Of a DNA stretch of 64,000 nt, positions 25,490 through 33,307 are shown piece after piece. Made by a program: the position numbers and the translations under genes. The notes beneath the pieces are model-generated. The model worked only from the letters and a program-made list of their open reading frames with translations, was not told the origin of the DNA and searched no databases. The stretch is from Actinokineospora alba (GTDB lineage Bacteria; Actinomycetota; Actinomycetes; Mycobacteriales; Pseudonocardiaceae). How positions within the stretch are numbered: the first letter of the stretch is position 1; each line of letters starts with the position of its first letter. The stretch spans positions 7,130,001 to 7,194,000 of the forward strand of contig NZ_SNXU01000001.1 in the NCBI RefSeq assembly GCF_004362515.1. Reading direction: 5' to 3'.

Positions 25490-27409
25490 CTACGGCAGGG
25501 CCCGGTCGACCTGTTCGGCGTTCTCCTGGTCGTGGCTGCCGATCAGGTCCGAGGCCCAGCCGGTGACCCGACGGGCGACGTCCTGAGCCGTCAGTCCCAG
25601 CCTGACCAGGACCTCGTCCCGTGAGCCGTGGGCGTGGAATTCGTTCGGGATGCCCAAGTCGCGCAAAGGCACATCCACGTCGCTGTCGCGCAGCAGGGCC
25701 GCGAGGGACCAGCCGAAGCCGCCGTGCCTGCCGCTGTCCTCGACCGTCACCACCAGGCGGTGCTTGGCGGCCAGGTCGACCAGTTCACGCGGCACGGGGG
25801 CGACCCAGCGCGGGTCCACCACCGTCACGCCGATGCCCTGGTCTGCCAGGCGGTCGGCGGCTGCCAGGCCCAGTTCCGCGAAGGAGCCGACCGTCACCAA
25901 GAGCACGTCCGACGTCTCGCCTCGGCGGAGGATGTCGACCGGGCCGACGCGTTCGACGGCCAGGATGTCGTCGCCGACGGTGGCCTTCGGGAAACGCAGG
26001 ACCGAGGGGCCGTCGTCGATCGCCACCGCCTCGCGCAGTTCCTCGCGGAGGGTGAGGGCGTCGCGGGGGGCGGCGATGTGGATTCCCGGGATCACGCCGA
26101 GGATGGACAGGTCCCACATGCCGTGGTGGCTGGCGCCGTCCGGGCCGGTGATGCCCGCGCGGTCAAGGACCACCGTGACCGGCTGCTTGTGCAGCGCGAC
26201 GTCCATCAGGAGCTGGTCGAACGCCCGGTTGAGGAACGTCGAGTAGATGGCGACGACCGGGTGCAGGCCCGCCATGGCCATGCCCGCCGCCGAGGTGATC
26301 GCGTGTTGCTCGGCGATGCCCACGTCGAAGCAGCGCTCCGGGAACTTCTCGGCGAACGGGGCCAGACCGGTCGAGCGCAGCATGGCCGCGGTGATCGCCA
26401 CGACGTCCTCGCGCTCGGCGCCGATCTTGGCCAGCTCGTCGGCGAACACCGACGTCCAGACCGTCCCCTTGGACTTGCGGGGCTTGCCGGTGACCGGGTC
26501 GATCGGGTCGGTCTGGTGCATCTGGTCGAGCTCGTCGTTCTCGGCCAGCGGGTAGCCGTTGCCCTTGCGGGTCACGGCGTGCACGATGACCGGCCCGCCG
26601 AAGTCCTTCGCGCGGCGCAGGGACGACTCCAGCGACTCGAAGTCGTGGCCGTCGACCGGGCCGATGTACTTCATGCCCAGGTCTTCGAACATGGCCTGCG
26701 GGCTCAGCGCGTCCTTGATGCCGCGCTTGGCCGCGTGCAGCGCCGCGTAGAGCGGCTTGCCGACGACTGGCGTCCCCTGCAGGACCCGCTTGCCCTCCTC
26801 GAGCGCCCGCTCGTAGCCGGGACGCAGCCGCAGCGCGGCGAGGTGGTCGGCGACACCGCCGATGGTCGGCGAGTAGGAGCGGCCGTTGTCGTTGACCACG
26901 ATGACGACCGAGCGGTCGGTGCCCGCGGCGATGTTGTTGAGCGCCTCCCAGCACATGCCGCCGGTCAGCGCGCCGTCACCGACGACGACCACGGCGCTGC
27001 GGCGCTCGCCGCGCAGCTCGTAGGCCTTCGCCAGACCGTCGGCATAGGACAGCGCGGCCGAGGCGTGGCTGTTCTCGACGTGGTCGTGCTCGCTCTCGTC
27101 ACGGCACGGGTAGCCGGAGATGCCGCCCTGCTGGCGCAGGTCGTCGAAGCCGTCGCGGCGGCCGGTGAGGATCTTGTGGACGTACGCCTGGTGGCCGACG
27201 TCGAAGATCAGCGTGTCCCGCGGGGAGTCGAACACCCGGTGCAGGGCGATCGTCAGCTCGACGACGCCGAGGTTGGGGCCCAGGTGGCCGCCGGTCTTGG
27301 TGACCTTGTCGACGAGGAAGGCGCGGATCTCGATGGAGAGGCGATCCAGCTCCTCCGGCGTCAATCGGGTCAGATCAGCCGGTTCGTGCACGGACTCCAG
27401 CAGCGTCAC
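25490..27409 (-). CDS. dxs: 1-deoxy-D-xylulose-5-phosphate synthase
   Basis: First enzyme of the MEP isoprenoid pathway: pyruvate plus glyceraldehyde 3-phosphate to DXP, using thiamine diphosphate. 639 residues, full length. The thiamine-binding motif VVGDGALTGGMCWEALNNIA, N-terminal GHQAYVHKILTGRRDGFDDL, the transketolase pyrimidine domain (DVGIAEQHAITSAAGMAMAG) and the C-terminal domain are present. GTG start at 27409. Corresponds to Rv2682c. Confidence 0.96.
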   Translation of the reverse strand: MTLLESVHEPADLTRLTPEELDRLSIEIRAFLVDKVTKTGGHLGPNLGVVELTIALHRVFDSPRDTLIFDVGHQAYVHKILTGRRDGFDDLRQQGGISGYPCRDESEHDHVENSHASAALSYADGLAKAYELRGERRSAVVVVGDGALTGGMCWEALNNIAAGTDRSVVIVVNDNGRSYSPTIGGVADHLAALRLRPGYERALEEGKRVLQGTPVVGKPLYAALHAAKRGIKDALSPQAMFEDLGMKYIGPVDGHDFESLESSLRRAKDFGGPVIVHAVTRKGNGYPLAENDELDQMHQTDPIDPVTGKPRKSKGTVWTSVFADELAKIGAEREDVVAITAAMLRSTGLAPFAEKFPERCFDVGIAEQHAITSAAGMAMAGLHPVVAIYSTFLNRAFDQLLMDVALHKQPVTVVLDRAGITGPDGASHHGMWDLSILGVIPGIHIAAPRDALTLREELREAVAIDDGPSVLRFPKATVGDDILAVERVGPVDILRRGETSDVLLVTVGSFAELGLAAADRLADQGIGVTVVDPRWVAPVPRELVDLAAKHRLVVTVEDSGRHGGFGWSLAALLRDSDVDVPLRDLGIPNEFHAHGSRDEVLVRLGLTAQDVARRVTGWASDLIGSHDQENAEQVDRALP

Positions 27410-27591
27410 CGCGTGGTCACCTCGTCGTCCTTAGTCGGCTGTTCCTGCGGCATCCAGTCTACGAGGGGCGTCCGTGTGCTCGCCGGAGGCGTCGCACACA
27501 TCCACGCGATCATCACCGAACGTGCACACCGACCCCACACGCCCGGTATGGTTCCGCTCGCACGTATGGGGGGATCTGTGGTGGGGGAACG

Positions 27592-28584
27592 ATGACGGAA
27601 CCGCAGCCGGTGATGGACCCGGTCGAACAGAATCGGCTGACCAAGGACGTCGGCCGGGCGATGGTGCGCGTCGCCGGCCAGCACTGGCAGAAGATCCGCG
27701 CCGAGTACCGCTCCGCGGGTCGCCACGTCGAGGTCGACCTGACGATCACCGCCCATGACGGGCAGGAACACGCGATCCGCCCGCCGACCGAGGTGGTCTC
27801 CGGCTTCGCCCGGCTGCGCGGCGGGATGTACCGGCCGGGTCGGGGGACCTGGCTGGTCGCGGTCTACGAGATCGAGCCGCCCGGCGGGTTCGCGGTGGAG
27901 TTCGAGCCGGACGTCGAACCGGTGTGGCGACGCGTGCCGCCGCCGATCGGGTTCATGGACGAGCTTCGGTTCTTCCCCCGTTCGGAGGAACATATCCCCG
28001 ATTGGCTGCGGGCCCGGGCAGGCATGCCGCCCGCGGTCTCCGCGGAGACCCAGGCGGCGCACACGCCCGCAGGCGGTATCCCGGCGCCTGGCGGACCTGT
28101 TCCCGCTGGTCAGACCCCTGGAGCTGGACCGGCGCCCTCGGGTCCTGCCGGTCCCGCGACTCCCCTGCCCGGTGGGCCTGGCGGGCCCGCACCCGGCGGT
28201 CCCGCAGCTCCCGCACCCGGCGGACCGGGCGGTCCCGCGGCTCCGGTGCCCGGTGGACCCGGCGGTCCCCCGACTCCCGCACCCGGCGGCCCCGCGGTGC
28301 CCGCTCCCGGTGGACCCTCCGCTCCCGGCCCCGGAGGACCCGGTGGTCCCGCCCGGCCCGGCCCGATTCCGCCCGCGCCGGGCCGACCGCCGATGCCTCC
28401 CGGCCCCGGCGGCCCCGGACCAGTCCCGCCTCGAGGCCCGGCCGGTCCCGGTGGTCCGTTCCCCGGCGGCGGCATGCCCGGACCAGGCCACCCGCCCGCG
28501 GGGAACCGCCCGCCCCACCCTGGCTTCCCGCCGCCCAACGGCCCAGGCTTCCCCGGCCGCCCGCCAGGACCCCCACGCCCCTGA
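27592..28584 (+). CDS. Conserved N-terminal domain with long Pro/Gly-rich tail
   Basis: 330 residues. The first ~140 form a compact domain (QHWQKIRAEYRSAGRHVEVD, VSGFARLRGGMYRPGRGTWL, DELRFFPRSEEHIPDWL). It resembles, from memory, the N-terminal module found before TNT-type NAD glycohydrolase toxins and YezG-like immunity proteins of actinobacteria; no toxin domain follows. Residues ~150-330 are a collagen-like Pro/Gly-rich tail of GG-P-x-P repeats, probably disordered. ATG start with GGGGGAACG upstream. It is divergent from dxs and lies upstream of an ESX substrate cassette. Function unknown. Confidence 0.65.
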   Translation: MTEPQPVMDPVEQNRLTKDVGRAMVRVAGQHWQKIRAEYRSAGRHVEVDLTITAHDGQEHAIRPPTEVVSGFARLRGGMYRPGRGTWLVAVYEIEPPGGFAVEFEPDVEPVWRRVPPPIGFMDELRFFPRSEEHIPDWLRARAGMPPAVSAETQAAHTPAGGIPAPGGPVPAGQTPGAGPAPSGPAGPATPLPGGPGGPAPGGPAAPAPGGPGGPAAPVPGGPGGPPTPAPGGPAVPAPGGPSAPGPGGPGGPARPGPIPPAPGRPPMPPGPGGPGPVPPRGPAGPGGPFPGGGMPGPGHPPAGNRPPHPGFPPPNGPGFPGRPPGPPRP

Positions 28585-28620
28585 CCGACCCGCTCACAGC
28601 GACGGCAGATCCGAGCCCGC

Positions 28621-28760
28621 GAGTCGCCCCTCCCAGCAAACGAGTCGCCCCTTCCAGCGAGTGAGTTCGACATTCGCCCGACCCGAATGTCGAACTCACT
28701 CGCCTGGAGGGGCAACTCACTTGCCGGGAGGGGCGACTCAGTTGCCGGGGAGGGCGACTC
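28621..28760. repeat. Inverted element with ~20-bp sub-repeats between convergent genes
   Basis: A perfect 20-bp inverted repeat (28657-28676 and 28684-28703, loop CCCGACC) is flanked by short units in mirrored orientation. GAGTCGCCCCT-type units lie on the left (28621, 28642) and GGAGGGGC(A/G)ACTCA-type units on the right (near 28707, 28727, 28748), spaced about 20-21 bp. The whole block could fold into one long hairpin. It lies between convergent stops (28584 and 28767) and could end transcription from both sides; no U-tract. Confidence 0.8.
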
Positions 28761-28766
28761 GCGGGG

Positions 28767-29411
28767 TTAGGGCGCGGCGGGGGGTGGGGTGGAGATCGCG
28801 GACATGATGTAGCCGACGAGTTCGCCGTAGAACTCGGGGCGGACCGCGCCGGGCACGATCCAGTGGTCGATTCCCAGGCCGATGCTCAGGGCGTGCAGGC
28901 CGATCGCCAGTTCCATCGGGTCGACGTCCGCGCGGATGCGGCCCGCCCGCTGTTCGGCCGCGATGATCTCGGCGACCGCACGCGGGATCGACTCGATCCG
29001 GTCGGCGAACTTGGTGCGCAGCGCGGGATCTCGGGCGGCGACGATCGAGAACTCGAGATTCAGCAGGAACCGGTCGGGGTCGGCGTGAACCTGGCGGGTG
29101 CTCTCGTCGGCGAGCAGCTTGACGCGCTCGGCGAACGTGCCGCCCGCGGCGGCGAAGAACGCCTTGATCACCGCGACCCGGTCTTCGGTGCTCTCCGTGA
29201 ACAGGGCGAAGAACAGGTCCTGCTTGCTCTCGAAGTTCGAGTACACCGCGCCGTGGCTGTATCCCGCTTCCTCGGCGATGTCGGCGATCGAGGCGCCCGC
29301 GTACCCGCGGCGGGCGAACACGCGCTTGGCGGCGGCCAGCAGTTCCTCCCGGGTCTGCGCGGCCCGCTCGGCCCGAGGCAGTCGGCGAGGTGTCACTGCT
29401 GTTGTCTCCAC
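28767..29411 (-). CDS. TetR-family transcriptional regulator
   Basis: 214 residues from GTG 29411. Helix-turn-helix ASIADIAEEAGYSHGAVYSN then FESKQDLFFALF; the C-terminal domain includes DPMELAIGLHALSIGLGIDH. Divergent from the ESX substrate cassette (125 bp apart), so that cassette or its own gene could be the target. No ligand is predicted. Confidence 0.92.
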   Translation of the reverse strand: METTAVTPRRLPRAERAAQTREELLAAAKRVFARRGYAGASIADIAEEAGYSHGAVYSNFESKQDLFFALFTESTEDRVAVIKAFFAAAGGTFAERVKLLADESTRQVHADPDRFLLNLEFSIVAARDPALRTKFADRIESIPRAVAEIIAAEQRAGRIRADVDPMELAIGLHALSIGLGIDHWIVPGAVRPEFYGELVGYIMSAISTPPPAAP

Positions 29412-29536
29412 TGAGTCGATCTACGAGTGCCGAGAGGGTACCTGGCGCATTCGAGACATTTCCCCGCTACCAAGCGAGCACGCCCGGTAACATTAGGCTC
29501 GTAATCTGGATGACAAGCATAATCTGGGGGTTAGCA

Positions 29537-29962
29537 GTGCGCGGACCGAACGACCCGGACTTCGCCGATTCCGCGGGCGCGTTGGCCGAGCTGATCGGGC
29601 GGCAGAGCCAGATCGAGACCCTGCTGCACACCGACCGGTTCAGCGTCGATCCCGACGGAGCCCGCCGCGCCGCCAAGGCCTGCCGAGACCAGGTGCACCG
29701 CATCGACAGTGCCCTGGAGACGGCCCGAGGGCTGGTGCGCACGGACAACTTCGGCCAGTGCGCGGTCGGCGAGTCACTGTCGAACAAGTTCATCGCGAAG
29801 GCGGGCGATGGTCCCGACTCGCTGATCAGCCTGCTCAGCCAGGCCCGAGACCTGCTCGCCCGGCTCGGCGCGAGCTACGACAACGCGGCCGCGGGCTACG
29901 ACCACACCGACGAGTCGGCCGCCACCCACTTCCGGAACCTGGCGGAGAGGACCGGCGCGTGA
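29537..29962 (+). CDS. Small ESX-type (EspC/PE-like) secreted protein candidate
   Basis: 141 residues from GTG 29537, preceded by CTGGGGG. Helical, no signal peptide, no Cys repeats or membrane helix. The C-terminal LGASYDNAAAGYDHTDESAA is like the end of type VII (ESX) substrates of the EspC family, including a Tyr-x3-Asp/Glu-like secretion signal (YDHTDE). Its 4-base overlap (GTGA) with the next gene and the following EspG gene support a role as an ESX substrate partner. No WxG motif is visible, so I do not call it WXG100. Confidence 0.6.
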   Translation: MRGPNDPDFADSAGALAELIGRQSQIETLLHTDRFSVDPDGARRAAKACRDQVHRIDSALETARGLVRTDNFGQCAVGESLSNKFIAKAGDGPDSLISLLSQARDLLARLGASYDNAAAGYDHTDESAATHFRNLAERTGA

Positions 29963-31137
29963 ACCCCGTCGAACAGCTGCTGGCCCCCGTCCTGGAAGTG
30001 CAGTCAGCCTTGGTCGGCACCGACGGCCCGAGCGCGCGCGACGCGCAGGCGCGCGGCCAGGCCGCGGCCACGGCGGACAGCGGCGCCCGGCACGACGCGC
30101 TCGCGGCCCAGGGCGACAAGCAGGCCGACGCGGCGGGCGCGGGCTACGACGCCCCGACGATCGCCGAACTCGACAACTGGCAGGCGTGGCAGCTCGAGGA
30201 GATGCGCGCGCTGCTCGACGCCATCAGCCCGGACGCGATGGCCGAGACCGGGTCGACCTGGCAGGCGCTGGGCAGTCAGATCGCCGACAGCTTCGAGACG
30301 TTCCGCCGCGAGGTGACCGAGGCCGTCGCCGAGACGTGGACCGGTCCCGCCGCCACGGCCGCCGAGGGGTACTGCACCGCCTTCGCCCAGTGGGGTTCGG
30401 CGTTCGGCGCGGCGGTCGACGGCACCGGAATCCGGATCCACCAGGCGGCGGCCGCGGTGGACCTCGCCAAGATCAACCTGCCGGAGCCGCAGGACTTCAA
30501 CTGGCAGCGACTGCTCGTCGTGGCGGCCGAGGGGGCCATCATCGGCGGTGTGGTCGGTGCGATCGCCGGAGCCGCCGCGGGCCCGGCCGGGATCGCCGCG
30601 GGCGCGGCACTGGGCGCCGCCGCGGGTGGGGCGGTCGGCGGCGGTGGCGACGTGTTCAAGCAGTTCGTCGAGCAGCAGCAGGCCCAGCAGCGCGGGGCCG
30701 AGGTGATGGAACGCTTCTACTCCAAGGGTTACGTCGACGTCGACTCGACCACGCCCGCGTTCGCGACGGCGGTGTCGTCGACCAGTCCGGGTGCCGCGGG
30801 CACGTCGGCCAGTTCGTTCGGCCAACTCCCCGGCGGAGGCGGGTCGGCGGGGATCACCTCCGGGCTCTCGGGTGGCGGGCCCGGCAGTGGGGCGGACAGC
30901 AGGCTGGGCGGCGGGTTCGGCGCGGGGGCGGGCATGCGGCCCGCGGGTCGCGGCGGCATCGGCGCGGGACGCGGCGCGGGCGGACGCGCGGGCGGGCTCG
31001 GCGGCCCGTTCGGCGGCGGCGGAGGCGCGCGCGGGCAAGGCGATGAGGACGAGGAACGCTTGACCAAGTTCGTGCAGAAGGACGATGGGCTGTTCGCGTC
31101 CGACGAGCCGTGCGCAAGGCCGATCATCGGTGTCTGA
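29959..31137 (+). CDS. ESX substrate with WXG-like hairpin, glycine-zipper and Gly-rich tail
   Basis: 392 residues from GTG 29959. The N-terminal ~180 residues are helical with a WTG turn at 127-129 (VAETWTGPAATAAEGY), as in WXG/PPE-type ESX proteins. Residues ~189-228 are a Gly/Ala membrane-type zipper (VVGAIAGAAAGPAGIAAGAA). A long Gly/Ser-rich tail follows, with an acidic stretch (DEDEERL) near the end. It sits between an EspC-like gene and an EspG gene (8-base overlap), the order expected of a substrate pair with its chaperone. Exact function unknown. Confidence 0.65.
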   Translation: MNPVEQLLAPVLEVQSALVGTDGPSARDAQARGQAAATADSGARHDALAAQGDKQADAAGAGYDAPTIAELDNWQAWQLEEMRALLDAISPDAMAETGSTWQALGSQIADSFETFRREVTEAVAETWTGPAATAAEGYCTAFAQWGSAFGAAVDGTGIRIHQAAAAVDLAKINLPEPQDFNWQRLLVVAAEGAIIGGVVGAIAGAAAGPAGIAAGAALGAAAGGAVGGGGDVFKQFVEQQQAQQRGAEVMERFYSKGYVDVDSTTPAFATAVSSTSPGAAGTSASSFGQLPGGGGSAGITSGLSGGGPGSGADSRLGGGFGAGAGMRPAGRGGIGAGRGAGGRAGGLGGPFGGGGGARGQGDEDEERLTKFVQKDDGLFASDEPCARPIIGV

Positions 31138-31906
31138 GCAGCCGTGGTCGCTGACCACCACCGAGTTCGACTACGTGTGGCAGACGCTGAACCTGGGCGA
31201 CTACCCGTTCCCGCTGCAGGTCCCCAGTTTCGGGCGGACCGACCGCGACCGTGTGTCCATCGCGCTGCGCGTGCGCGACAGCCTGCGTGACCGCGGGCTG
31301 TTCCACGTCAGCGCCCCCGACCCAGGACTGGAACGGGCGCTGCGAGTGGTGGCCGCCGCCGAGCAGTGGCTCGACTCGGTGTGGCTCGCGGGCGAGAACC
31401 TGGCGTCGCCGGTGCGGGTGATCACCGCCCGCACCGATGGGCGGACAGTCCTGTTGCGACAGGAACCAGGCCCCGACTCGCACGCGGGCGGCACGTTGAC
31501 GCTGACGGAGATCCCACCGCAGCGACTCGTCGATGCCGCCCTCGACGAACTGCCCGAGGGCAAACCGGGCGCGTGGCGGCCGGAGCCGATGGCGGCGGAT
31601 GCCTTGGCGGGCACGGTTCCCGAGGAGACAAGTCCGTGGGAGCCCAAGGACCGGGCTCCGCATTTGCGGGAGCTGATGAGCGGCACGCATCGGGCGGGCG
31701 GACAGATCGGGATCAACCTGCGGGAATCCGGCCGGCGTCGGCGCGCGCTCGCGGCCCGGTGGTTCGACCGGGCCGACGACGGGCGGTATTTGGCCATCAA
31801 CACGGCCGGGGCGGACGGACGGCCGTGGATCACGGTCGCGCCCGCCGACCGGACGGCCATGCGGACCCGGATCACCGAGACCATGGGCGAACTGACCGCA
31901 CTCTGA
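31130..31906 (+). CDS. EspG family ESX chaperone
   Basis: 258 residues from GTG 31130. EspG proteins are cytosolic chaperones that bind PE/PPE-type substrates and bring them to the ESX secretion machine. Family features: SLTTTEFDYVWQTLNLGDYP at the start, the internal RVRDSLRDRGLF, and the C-terminal GRYLAINTAGADGRPWITVA. Overlaps the preceding gene by 8 bases. No EccB/C/D/E or mycosin genes are in the window, so the secretion core is elsewhere. Confidence 0.82.
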   Translation: MSEQPWSLTTTEFDYVWQTLNLGDYPFPLQVPSFGRTDRDRVSIALRVRDSLRDRGLFHVSAPDPGLERALRVVAAAEQWLDSVWLAGENLASPVRVITARTDGRTVLLRQEPGPDSHAGGTLTLTEIPPQRLVDAALDELPEGKPGAWRPEPMAADALAGTVPEETSPWEPKDRAPHLRELMSGTHRAGGQIGINLRESGRRRRALAARWFDRADDGRYLAINTAGADGRPWITVAPADRTAMRTRITETMGELTAL

Positions 31907-31913
31907 GCGGAGT

Positions 31914-32110
31914 GGCCCGCCCAGATCGGGACGGGCCATCCATCAGCGCGCCAAGGACCAAGCCCTCACCGGCACGGCCCGCCCAGACCAGGGCAGGCCA
32001 TCCCTCAGCGCACCAAGGACCAAGCCCTCACCGGCACGGCCCGCCCAGACCAGGGCAGGCCATCCCTCAGCGCACCAAGGGCCGCGCGCTTGACCGGTGC
32101 GGCCCGCCCG
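31914..32110. repeat. 62-bp tandem repeat, three copies plus a partial
   Basis: Units begin with GGCCCGCCCAGA at 31914, 31976 and 32038, and a fourth starts at 32101 (GGCCCGCCCG) and runs into the methyltransferase stop. Copies two and three are almost identical; copy one differs at several bases. Each unit contains inverted GGCCCGCCC / GGGCAGGCC-like pieces. It lies between convergent stops (31906 and 32111). Confidence 0.9.
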
Positions 32111-33307
32111 TCAGCGCTCCAACAGCGCCACGCACTCCACGTGGTGCGTCATCGGGAACGTGTCGAACGCGCGGAGCCGCGTCAGCCGGTAGCCGTGGCC
32201 CGCGAACGACGCCACGTCCCGGGCCAGCGAAGCCGGGTCGCACGCCACATAGATCACGCGCTCCGGTGACCGGGCCGCGATCGCGTCCACGACTTCCCGG
32301 CCCGCGCCCTTGCGCGGCGGGTCGAGGACGACCACGTGCGGGTCGGGCAGGTCGCCGTCGACCAGGACCTGTTCGACCATCCCGGCGAAGACCCGGACCT
32401 GGGGCAGGTCGCTCAGGTTGTCGGCGCCGTCCTCGGCCGCCCGGCGGGACGACTCGATCGCGATGACCGAACCTTCCTGCCCGACCTGCTCGGCCAGCAC
32501 CGCCGCGAACAGGCCGACACCGGCGTACAGGTCCCACGCGCACGCTGACGGCTTGACGCCCGACCACTCGGCGACGACCTCGGCCAGCATGTCCGCCGCA
32601 TCCGGGTGGACCTGCCAGAAACCATGTGCGTCGAGCCGCCAGTCGCGGCGGGCGGCGCGTTCGACGGCGACCGCGGAGCCGGCGACCCGGCGCGACACCG
32701 TCTCGCGGCGGACCTCGGTGATCTCGCTGATGTGGGTGCGGCCGTTCGCGTCGACCGAGACGTCGACTTCGGCGCGCGGCTTCCACTTCTTGCCGACGAC
32801 CTGGTCGACGGTGCCCGGCGCGGCGATGTAGCAGTGCTCCACCGGGATCACCTTGTGGCTGCGGTGCGCGCGGAAACCCGGGCGGCCCTGCCGGTCGACG
32901 GCGAGCCGGTTGCGGGTGCGCCAGTGCAGCAGGCCGCCCGCCAGTTCCTCGACTTCGACGTCCCAGTCGAGGCCCGCCAGTCGCTTCAACTGCTCGGCGA
33001 CGACAGCGGCCTTCAAGTTCCGCTGCTCCACGCCGGTGGCGTGCTGCCAGTCGCAGCCACCGCAGCCGCCCGGCCGGGCCAGCGGACACGGCGGCTCGAC
33101 GCGCGCGGGTGACGCGGTCAGGACCTCCACCGCGTCGCCGCGGCAGAACGAGCCGCCCTTGTCGTCGGTGATCTCGACGATGACACGTTCCCCCGGCAGC
33201 GCGTGCCGGACGAACACGACCCGCCCCTCGGCCCGCGCGACGCAGTGGCCGCCGTGCGCGACCGCGCCGACCTCCACTTCGACCCGTCGTCCCGTCCAGT
33301 CGGTCAC
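32111..33307 (-). CDS. TrmA/RlmD-type RNA (uracil-5-)-methyltransferase
   Basis: 398 residues from GTG 33307, which overlaps the permease stop as GTGA. N-terminal TRAM-like domain, a 4Fe-4S cysteine cluster (CPLARPGGCGGCDWQHA), SAM-binding region (WDLYAGVGLFAAVLAEQVG), motif IV DPPRKGAGREVVDAI and the catalytic Cys in VIYVACDPASLARD. Methylates U to m5U in tRNA or rRNA; which one cannot be read. Matches Rv2689c. Confidence 0.92.
   Translation of the reverse strand: MTDWTGRRVEVEVGAVAHGGHCVARAEGRVVFVRHALPGERVIVEITDDKGGSFCRGDAVEVLTASPARVEPPCPLARPGGCGGCDWQHATGVEQRNLKAAVVAEQLKRLAGLDWDVEVEELAGGLLHWRTRNRLAVDRQGRPGFRAHRSHKVIPVEHCYIAAPGTVDQVVGKKWKPRAEVDVSVDANGRTHISEITEVRRETVSRRVAGSAVAVERAARRDWRLDAHGFWQVHPDAADMLAEVVAEWSGVKPSACAWDLYAGVGLFAAVLAEQVGQEGSVIAIESSRRAAEDGADNLSDLPQVRVFAGMVEQVLVDGDLPDPHVVVLDPPRKGAGREVVDAIAARSPERVIYVACDPASLARDVASFAGHGYRLTRLRAFDTFPMTHHVECVALLER

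Noticed and set aside
29537..29962. WXG100 (EsxA/B-like) protein
   Set aside because: No Trp-x-Gly motif and 141 residues is too long; an EspC-like call fits the C-terminus better.
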